Part shown: piece by piece, positions 57,401-64,000 of the stretch
Position numbering within the stretch: the stretch's first letter is position 1
Layout: each line of letters starts with the position of its first letter
DNA from: Lucifuga dentata
Taxonomy: Eukaryota; Chordata; Actinopteri; Ophidiiformes; Bythitidae
Assembly: GCA_014773175.1 (NCBI GenBank)
Contig: VXCM01000215.1
Span: 196,105-260,104 of the forward strand
Length of the DNA stretch: 64,000 bases
Direction of reading: 5' to 3'
Notes under the pieces: generated by a model
The model's input: only the letters and a program-made list of their open reading frames with translations
What the model was told of the DNA's origin: nothing
Database searches by the model: none
Program-made: the position numbers and the translations under genes

Positions 57401-60400
57401 GAAGCTGAGGAGGGAGGTACAGCCTCACTGTATTGTGAGCTTTCTAAACCTGTAGTATCAGTGCAATGGAGGAAGAACAGGCTGCCACTGAGAGCAAACA
57501 GGAAGTATGAAATGATGCAGGATGGCTGCGTCCTCCAGCTCCATATTAAGGAGCTCAAACTTGAAGACAGTGGCCGCTATGCATGCCAAGCTGGAAGTGC
57601 AGAGACCACTGCAACTGTGTCAGTGAAAGGTGTGTGTATGTAGATATGTGCATGGTAAAAGAACCATTCTGCATTAGCACTGCATGAAGTCAGCCACACA
57701 GAAATTGTGCAGTACTTTTCTGTGATTGTCTAAACTTTCTGGTATTGGTTTAAGTATTGCATAAGACCCGTCCATTCATATTGTAAGTCAACTAAAATGC
57801 CTTATGTTCATGTCTAAAGCAATAATGCTGTTCTTCCTTCCTTATTTTCCTAGAGCTCCCTCCATTCTTCATGAAAGACTTACAAAGTGTGGAGGCTGAG
57901 GAGGGACATACAGCCATCCTTTGCTGTGAGCTGTCGAAACCTGGAGTGTTGGTGCAGTGGAAGAAGAATAAGGTGCCACTGAGAACCAACAAGAAGTATG
58001 ACATGAAGCAGGATGGCTGCTGTCTCCAGCTCCATATCAAGGAGCTCAAACCTGAGGACAGTGGCAGCTATATATGTCAAGCTGGAGGTGCAGAGACCAC
58101 TGCAACTGTATCAGTGAAAGGTTTGTGCCTTTGGAAATGTGCCCAGCAAAGGCTTCTGTCTTAGTACTGCATGAAGTCAGCCACAAAAATAAATTTACTG
58201 AATGGTGCTTTACAATGATTGCCTAGATTTTCTTGTACTTATTGCATTGTTATACGACAGTCCTACCTCTCCACTTTGCAAGTTAGCTGCAAAGAATATG
58301 TTGAAGCCTTGAGCATTTACTTACTACAATGAAGATATATAAGTATCTTCTTTCTTGCTCATTTCCCTAGAACTCCCTCCATTCTTCAAGGAAAATTTAC
58401 AAAGTGTAGAAGCTGAGGAAGGAGGTACAGCCTCACTGTACTGTGAGCTTTCTAAACCTGTAGTATCAGTGCAATGGAGGAAGAACAGGCTACCACTAGG
58501 AGCAAACAGGAAGTATGAAAAGAAGCAAGAGGGCTGCCTCCTCCAGCTTCACATCAAGGAGCTCAAACCTGAGGACAGTGGCCGCTACACATGCCAAGCT
58601 GGAAGTGCAGAGACCACTGCAACTGTGTCAGTGAAAGGTGTGTGTTTTTACAAATGTGCTTTGCCATGAACCATTCAGCATTAGCACTGCATGAATTCAT
58701 CCACACAGAAATTACAAATGCAGTACTATGCTATGATTGTCTAAGCTTTCTGGTATTGTTTGCATCACTTAAGCATTGCTGAAGACCCATTCATTCACAT
58801 TGTAAGACAGCTAAAAAGCCTTATCTTTGGGTCTGAAGCATTTTCTTATTACAGTACAGTGCTGTTCTTCTTTCTTCATTTTCCTAGAGCTCCCTCCATT
58901 CTTCATGAAAGACTTACAAAATGTGGAGGCTGAGGAGGGACATACAGCCACCCTTTGCTGTGAGCTGTCGAAACCTGGAGTGTTGGTGCAGTGGAAGAAG
59001 AATGAGGTGCCACTGAGAGCCAACACGAAGTATGAGATGAAGCAGGATGGTTGCCACCTCCAGCTCCACATCAAGGAGCTCAAACCAGAGGACAGTGGCA
59101 GCTATACATGTCAAGCTGGAAGTGCAGAGACCACTGCAACTGTGTCAGTGAAAGGTGTGTGTTTTTACAAATGTGCTTTGCCATGAACCATTCAGCATTA
59201 GCACTGCATGAATTCATCCACACAGAAATTACAAATGCAGTACTATGCTATGATTGTCTAAGCTTTCTGGTATTGTTTGCATCACTTAAGCATTGCTGAA
59301 GACCCATTCATTCACATTGTAAGACAGCTAAAAAGCCTTATCTTTGGGTCTGAAGCATTTTCTTATTACAGTACAGTGCTGTTCTTCTTTCTTCATTTTC
59401 CTAGAGCTCCCTCCATTCTTCATGAAAGACTTACAAAATGTGGAGGCTGAGGAGGGACATACAGCCACCCTTTGCTGTGAGCTGTCGAAACCTGGAGTGT
59501 TGGTGCAGTGGAAGAAGAATGAGGTGCCACTGAGAGCCAACACGAAGTATGAGATGAAGCAGGATGGTTGCCACCTCCAGCTCCACATCAAGGAGCTCAA
59601 ACCAGAGGACAGTGGCAGCTATACATGTCAAGCTGGAAGTGCAGAGACCACTGCAACTGTGTCAGTGAAAGGTGTGTGTATTTGGAAATGTGCATAGCAA
59701 AGTACTGCATGAAGTCAGTCACAGAAAGAAACTTACTGCATGATGCTTGGCAGGGATTGCCTTAATTTTATTGTACTTATTGCATTGTTATATGACAGTC
59801 CTACCTCTCCACTTTGCAAGTTAGCTACAAAGTCTTCTGTTGAAGCCTTGAGCATTTACTTACTACACTGAAGATATATAAGTATCTTCTTTCTTGCTCA
59901 TTTCCCCAGAGCTCCCTCCATTCTTCATGGAAGATTTACAAAGTGTAGAAGCTGAGGAAGGAGGTACAGCCTCACTGTATTGTGAGCTTTCTAAACCTGT
60001 AGGATCAGTGCAATGGAGGAAGAACAGGCTGTCACTGAGAGCAAACAGGAAGTATGAAATGAAGCAGGATGGCTGCCTCCTCCAGCTCCATATTAAGGAG
60101 CTCAAACCTGAGGACAGTGGCCTATATGCATGTCAAGCTGGAAGTGCAGAGACCACTGCAAATGTGTCAGTCAAAGGTGTGTGTGTTAAAATCTATGGCC
60201 ATTATCCATATCAACAAGTTCACAATTACATACATGTAGTAGAATACTATCATAATTTTCAGTTATTTTCCTATGATCAGTTTAATTTTCTGAACTCTTC
60301 GTATAATAGCTATATATTCCCTTTCTCATCCCCAGCATAGGTACATACTTAATTTCTACCCCAGGCTAAAAACATATACCCCCCCCCCCANCCCCCCCCC

Positions 60401-63400
60401 CCACCAGTATTCACTAATCTGTTAAAGATTGAAGCACTGTATGTTATGCTCAAGACACCTTTCTTGAATTCTTTATGCCAATATTTCTCAGTGCTCCCTC
60501 CATTCTTCAAGGAAAATTTACAAAATGTAGAGGCTGAAGAAGGAGGTACAGCCTCACTGTACTGTAAGTTGTCTAAACCTGTAGTATCAGTGCAGTGGAG
60601 GAAGAACAGGCAGCCATTGAAAGCAAACAGGAAATATGAGATTAAGCAAGATGGCTGCATGCTACAGCTCCACATTAAAGAGCTCAAACCTGAGGACAGT
60701 GGCAGCTATGCATGTCAAGCAGGAAGAGCAGAGACCACTGCAACTGTGTCAGTGAAAGGTGTGTGATTTTAGATATGTTCATGGCAAACAACAATTAGCA
60801 CTGCTGCATGTCAGCCATGCAGACATTTCTGGTTATGTTTGCATTGCTTGTCCTGCTGTCCCATTTATCCTCATTATAAACTGGCTGAAGTCCTCTGTTG
60901 AGATTCAAATCATTTTCTTATAACAATAAAGATATGTAATTCTGTTCTTACTCATTTTTGCAGAGCTCCCTCCATTCTTCAAGGAAGAGTTAAAAAGTGT
61001 GGAAGCTGAGGAGGGACATACAGCCACCCTTTGCTGTGAGATGTCAAAACCTGGTGTGTCGGTGCAGTGGAAGAAGAACAATCTGCCACTGAGAACCAAC
61101 AAGAAGTATGAGATGGAGCAAGATGGCTGCCTTCTCCAACTCCACATCAAGGAGCTCAAACCTGAGGACAGTGGCAGCTATATATGTCAAGCCGGAAGTA
61201 CAGAGACCACAGCGACTGTCTCAGTAAAAAGTGTGAAGGGAACATCGTCATTCTTTCATTATGTTCTTTTCTTATAAATTATTTCTTAACTAAATTATTT
61301 TCTCATTCTCTTGCTTAGCTCTTCAACCTATTGTGTCCACAGCAGAGCCTCCCACAGTACTGCCTCGTGCAAAAGATGCTGTTTCCAAACCAATTCCTGC
61401 TCCAGAGAAGTACAGGCCTACCCTCTCAGAGGCTCAACTTTCTGCTCCAGAGCCCAAGAAGCGGGGTGTAATACAAACATTGGTTATAGATTCAGAAAAA
61501 GACACAGAGCCAATGTTTGAACCAAAGCAGCCAATACAGTCCATGCTGAGAGAGATTAATGAACTTGAAAGAGGTGCCCAACCCCCAGGTTCTATGGATA
61601 AAGATACTGATACTGATGATGGTGCTGTTGATAGGAGGATGGAAGAGAGACAAATGCATTTGGTAAAGGAGAATGAAGTTGGATTGGAGAAGGAACGACC
61701 AGTAAGTTATTTGGAGAAATCATTTGAAGCTGATAAGCAGAGGCCATCAGGCAAGGAAATTGAAGTTGACCAGAGATTAAAACAAATGGGAATGGTTTTT
61801 AAAGAAACAAATGAAGTTGAGAAGGCCATGAACTATCCTAGAACTGTCCTGTTGAAGGATAGTGAGGGTGAAAAAGGATTGAAACACCCCGTGAAACCCC
61901 TAGTTATACATATTGGGAAAGATACAATGGCGGAACAAGAAGCGTCTTCTACACAAAACAAACTTACAGTTGACAGAAAGACAGAAGAGCAGCCTTTGAA
62001 GCCACCAGTAAGAGCTAAAGGAAAGGTAACAGGAGGAATACAACCGCTGAATTATGCCTCTGAGGAAACTAGGGAGAAACATTCATTAGTGTCTATGGCA
62101 AATGTTGCTGAAGAAAACCAGAAACAAACAGACAATATGACACAGCAACAAATATCCACAGAGGGTGAGAAAGAGCCACTGAAACCAATGGCGTCTGTGA
62201 ATCAGCGAGACAAACAGTCAGCAGAACAACCAGAAAAGCTTCTGAAGAAAGAGGCTGAATTTGCCCCTCCAAAACCTCCTGCTAGAACAAAAGCAAAAAC
62301 AATGGAGAAACAGCTATCAAAGGACACCGAGACAGATCAAGATGAAAAACAACTGATTACATGTATGGTAAAAACATCTGAAAATCAGCCAGTGAAACAG
62401 TTAGTAAGGCCCCTGGAAAAAGATATTGAGGAGAGACCAAAAACTGAAAACAAACAGCTAGGAATGACAGACACTGAGGTAGCAGATAGAATAAAGCAAC
62501 CAATGAAGGTTGCAGAGAAGGAGTCAGACACCAAACAACCAGTCAAACAACCAGTGAAACCCTTGAGAAAAGAACCTGAAGCTAACCAGCTTCAGCTTCA
62601 GGTTCAACTGGCAGTTGAGCCAATGAGGAGGGAGGAAGAACCACAAACAACAAAGCTGAGAGAAGATGTCCCTCTTCTTTTTATCTCTGAAGATGACACT
62701 TTCTCAGAAGCTCTGACAGAGACCTATAATCATGTCCAGCCTACAGAGTCTTTTGTTGGAGAATCAACCCAACCCTCCACTCTTCCTCCCCCTAATATTC
62801 TTCAGGTGACACAGCCATCCAAGGCAACTGTGCCAGAGGGTGAGTCCCAGATGCAAGAGGCCGGAGCCACGATCCAGGCCACCGTCAAAGGCTACAAAAC
62901 CTGCAAAGACATGCGGCCGGTATTCAAAGAGGTTTTTAAGAATCAGACCGCAGATCTTTATGGTACAGTCACTCTCATATGTATTGTAGAAGGAAACCCC
63001 AGCACAGTGCGCTGGCTGAAAGATGGCCAACAAATCACAAATGACAAGAGATGCCACATGGAGACTACAGAGAATGGTGTATGCACATTGGTGATCACTA
63101 ACCTGATGAACAATGACAGTGGCATCTATACATGTGAGGTTTTCAATAAGTTTGGTGTGAGCTCATATAATGGAAACATAACAGTTGTCCAACCTCAACA
63201 ACCTCCTCCAGCAGCCCAGAAGCATGTACACCCACTCCTTGCAGCCATAACCCCTCTGCAACTAGTCTCACCAAACCCTGAGACACAGGCCAAAACTCAG
63301 CCTCAGGCTCAGAATCTTCTCCAGACTCAAGCTCAGACCCCTACTTCCAGGAAGGATACCATGGACTATGTGGAAAGTGTGAGTGTTTCTCTGTGGGAAG

Positions 63401-64000
63401 CATACAACCTGACAGAACAGGATACTCAGATGAGCCCACAAGAGAGAAGATCTTCGCTAATCGCCAGCTCCAGTAAGTAACACATTATAACCCAGCTTTA
63501 ATAATAAAACAAAGGGATTTTGTAACAGGTTTTACAGTACAGTCACTGACAATTAAAACCTAACTTCAACAGTGTCCAGTCCATCTGATTATGACACAGC
63601 GCCAGACGTTATGGAACCTGTTACAGTCAGCCCAAGTACACTAAGGTTAGATGGTAGAAAAAAGATTTGTCTCATCTGATTTTCAGTGCTATTCTTGTAT
63701 CTTTTGCTTAAGCAGTTATCTAAAAATTTTTTGAATAATTTCATAGGGAAGTACCAAAACCTGAAGACCAAGTACCTCTGAAGGACATTAAAGAACAGAT
63801 AGCTGCTCCGCAACCACCTAAGAAACTTTTGAAGGTCAAAGGTAAGCAATACTGTTTATAAGTGGTTTCTTCATGTAAGTTTACAATGATCTACAGCAAT
63901 CGTTCTCCATAATTTGTAGGGGCTTATGAAAGTAAAATGAAGACACCATCTCCTAAGCACCATCGTGCTCACACACCCTTAGCCAGCACAATCTCCGGTT
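36463..64000 (+). CDS. obscn: Obscurin-like giant sarcomeric Ig protein, 5' part; continues past the right edge
   Basis: Starting at ATG 36463 (exon 36463-36502), 52 exons join in one open frame of about 4,830 codons in this window. The product has 45 successive Ig (I-set) domains of about 89 residues, then a low-complexity region, a 46th Ig and a linker that runs off the window. Nearly every Ig is one 267-nt exon in phase 1-1. Domain style (cELSKPGxPVxWxKGxxxL, KYxMKQxGxxxEL, EDSGxYSC) is that of the obscurin Ig array; titin and SPEG fit less well. Obscurin is known to link the M-band and Z-disc to the sarcoplasmic reticulum through titin, myomesin and ankyrins. The known IQ, SH3, RhoGEF and kinase modules would lie to the right. 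Blocks are described in separate entries. The N-terminus [13 protein letters not shown] is unlike the obscurin N-terminus I know, so the start is less certain than the body. Confidence 0.85.
36607..43290 (+). CDS. obscn: Obscurin-like Ig1-Ig13: alternating Cys-bearing and Cys-less domains
   Basis: Exons: Ig1 36607-36873; Ig2 split as 37514-37675 plus 37977-38081; Ig3 38320-38586; Ig4 38864-39133; Ig5 39635-39901; Ig6 40051-40314; Ig7 40522-40788; Ig8 41043-41312; Ig9 41402-41668; Ig10 41815-42081; Ig11 42192-42464; Ig12 42570-42833; Ig13 43024-43290. All outer junctions are phase 1. Domains 1, 2, 4, 6, 8 and 11 lack the F-strand cysteine ([42 protein letters not shown]). Domains 3, 5, 7, 9, 10, 12 and 13 have it ([49 protein letters not shown]). 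The core tryptophan of strand C is kept in nearly all. These are the most diverged Ig domains of the gene and show no recent duplication. Introns contain nothing else recognised. Confidence 0.88.
43620..51978 (+). CDS. obscn: Obscurin-like Ig14-Ig27
   Basis: Exons: Ig14 43620-43886; Ig15 44240-44509; Ig16 44782-45048; Ig17 45343-45618; Ig18 45797-46063; Ig19 46964-47230; Ig20 47398-47664; Ig21 48451-48717; Ig22 48990-49256; Ig23 49574-49840; Ig24 50042-50308; Ig25 50757-51026; Ig26 51204-51482; Ig27 51721-51978. Ig14-Ig25 form a family beginning (A/P)-x-P-x-x-F-K-x-x-L and containing CELSKPG-x-PVEW-x-KG. Split codons at the junctions vary (G, T, C or A in first position) but the phase is always 1. 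Ig26 is again a Cys-less domain ([10 protein letters not shown]). Ig27 is the shortest at 258 nt. The longest introns here (46064-46963, 47665-48450) are AT-rich with no feature, apart from an A-run near 48012 and the duplicated 64-mer around the N at 48881. Confidence 0.9.
48817..48945. repeat. Exact 64-bp duplication flanking a single N (probable assembly join)
   Basis: 48817-48880 and 48882-48945 are identical (both begin GTAAAAAACAAAC and end CGCTGAGAGT) and are separated only by an N. The simplest reading is two contig ends that overlap but were not merged. It lies in the intron between Ig21 and Ig22 and does not affect coding. Confidence 0.9.
52194..61230 (+). CDS. obscn: Obscurin-like Ig28-Ig45: young tandem array of LPPFF-type Ig exons
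   Basis: Eighteen exons, each 267 nt and phase 1-1, start at 52194, 52772, 53282, 53792, 54329, 54858, 55420, 55866, 56356, 56851, 57363, 57854, 58371, 58888, 59405, 59910, 60492 and 60964. Each encodes (E/V)-LPPFF-x-(K/E)-x-L, then C-E-L-S-K, VQW-(K/R)-[23 protein letters not shown]-x-Y-x-CQAG and [10 protein letters not shown]. Besides the B- and F-strand cysteines, an extra cysteine (the C of DGC) is constant. Many members also carry a doubled CCELS. Exons and introns are both very similar, and two neighbouring pairs appear identical, so the block has grown recently. The last donor (AAA-A|gtgtga) joins to the long exon at 61319. The array probably forms an extensible rod segment, inferred from known titin and obscurin Ig arrays. 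Confidence 0.92.
52627..52686. repeat. (ATCC)n microsatellite in Ig28-Ig29 intron
   Basis: About fourteen CCAT/ATCC units lie in the intron between exons 52194-52460 and 52772-53038. A C-run with an N (52174) lies just before the Ig28 acceptor. Confidence 0.9.
52973..54023 (+). repeat. Recent 510-bp tandem duplication (intron + Ig exon)
   Basis: About 541 bp starting near 52973 match the sequence starting 510 bp further on, with no mismatch seen by eye. The unit is the whole intron (53039-53281 = 53549-53791) plus nearly all of exon 53282-53548 = 53792-54058. Identity breaks at AGTGCAGAG versus GAAGCACAG (53514 versus 54024) and, on the left, one base before GAGGACAGT. Because exons are phase 1-1, the event adds exactly one Ig domain. 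Confidence 0.9.
55866..60176 (+). repeat. Higher-order repeat: two-exon (P+M) unit of about 1.0 kb
   Basis: Two exon subtypes are interleaved. Type P ([15 protein letters not shown]) starts at 55866, 56356, 57363, 58371 and 59910. Type M ([23 protein letters not shown]) starts at 56851, 57854, 58888 and 59405. P+M pairs recur with periods near 1,007, 1,008 and 1,003-1,034 bp, and each subtype has its own style of downstream intron. The order P-P-M-P-M-P-M-M-P shows dimer amplification followed by one single-exon duplication. Confidence 0.8.
58595..59679 (+). repeat. Recent 517-bp tandem duplication (intron + Ig exon)
   Basis: 58595-59162 and 59112-59679 are the same sequence at an offset of 517 bp, with no mismatch seen by eye over about 568 bp. 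The duplicated unit is a type-P downstream intron (58638-58887 = 59155-59404) plus a type-M exon (58888-59154 = 59405-59671). The type-M intron style resumes only after the second copy, which fixes the breakpoints. It adds one intact Ig domain. Confidence 0.92.
61319..63472 (+). CDS. obscn: Obscurin-like 2.15-kb exon: disordered K/E/P/Q-rich linker and Ig46
   Basis: One phase 1-1 exon of 2,154 nt, unlike the 267-nt Ig exons before it. About 520 residues are very rich in K, E, P, Q and T and predicted disordered by composition. They contain PxxP stretches ([21 protein letters not shown]) and a degenerate repeat of roughly 18-20 residues (for example [50 protein letters not shown]). Then comes a well-formed Ig domain (about 62916-63192): [19 protein letters not shown] and [16 protein letters not shown], the last phrase typical of I-set domains near signalling modules. 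A Gln/Pro tail and the segment [18 protein letters not shown] with [12 protein letters not shown] follow; RRSS is a possible basophilic kinase site. Related disordered linkers occur in obscurin before the SH3/RhoGEF part. Confidence 0.88.
63573..64000 (+). CDS. obscn: Obscurin-like linker exons after Ig46; cut by window edge
   Basis: Three exons continue the frame: 63573-63645 ([17 protein letters not shown], phase 1 to 2), 63747-63841 ([16 protein letters not shown], phase 2 to 1) and 63920 to the window end ([20 protein letters not shown]). They encode a Ser/Pro/Lys-rich linker with no globular domain. The phase pattern differs from the symmetric Ig exons, so the array has ended. The gene continues to the right. 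Confidence 0.8.

Noticed and set aside
52194..61230. Regularly spaced near-identical repeats resembling a repeat-spacer array
   Set aside because: Units are about 500 bp, encode Ig domains in one frame and have GT/AG introns; this is a tandem exon array, not CRISPR.

Overview
This window is vertebrate nuclear DNA, almost certainly from a ray-finned (teleost) fish. Genes are split into many short exons with GT/AG introns, the noncoding DNA is AT-rich with CA, TA and tetranucleotide microsatellites, and the five reconstructed genes are vertebrate families with compact, fish-sized introns. No bacterial, phage, tRNA, rRNA, CRISPR or recognisable viral feature was seen.

Layout, left to right. (1) 189-3469 (+): the 3' part of nexilin (nexn), an F-actin-binding sarcomeric protein: glutamate/lysine-rich coiled coils, then one C-terminal Ig domain. 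Its poly(A) signal is at 4429. (2) 5467-11516 (+): a complete 18-exon mindy4 gene (684 codons) for a MINDY-family K48-polyubiquitin deubiquitinase. (3) 11.9-18.6 kb: no gene recognised. (4) 18812-24249 (-): a complete ALKAL (FAM150/augmentor) gene, 156 codons in four coding exons, for a secreted ligand of ALK/LTK receptor kinases. A TATA box lies upstream and a decayed partial copy of its first coding exon lies in its intron. (5) 26374-32830 (+): a complete 19-exon iqca1/drc11 gene (818 codons), a nexin-dynein regulatory complex subunit of motile cilia, with an X-box-like RFX site and TATA box before the start. (6) 36463 to beyond the right edge (+): a giant obscurin-like gene. About 4,830 residues are encoded here: 45 Ig domains almost all carried one per phase 1-1 exon, then a 2.15-kb exon with a disordered K/E/P/Q-rich segment and a 46th Ig domain, then further linker exons.

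The genes form no operon or pathway. Nexilin and obscurin both serve the striated-muscle sarcomere, iqca1 the motile cilium, mindy4 ubiquitin editing and alkal receptor signalling.

The most interesting part is the Ig array of the obscurin-like gene. Its right half (52.2-61.2 kb) is a young, still-evolving tandem exon array with two apparently identical ~510-bp intron+exon duplications, nested in an older two-exon higher-order repeat. Its left half alternates cysteine-bearing and cysteine-less Ig domains. The gene also seems to start without room for the usual obscurin N-terminus. Nine single Ns mark assembly joins, mostly inside homopolymers; one sits between two exact 64-bp copies.
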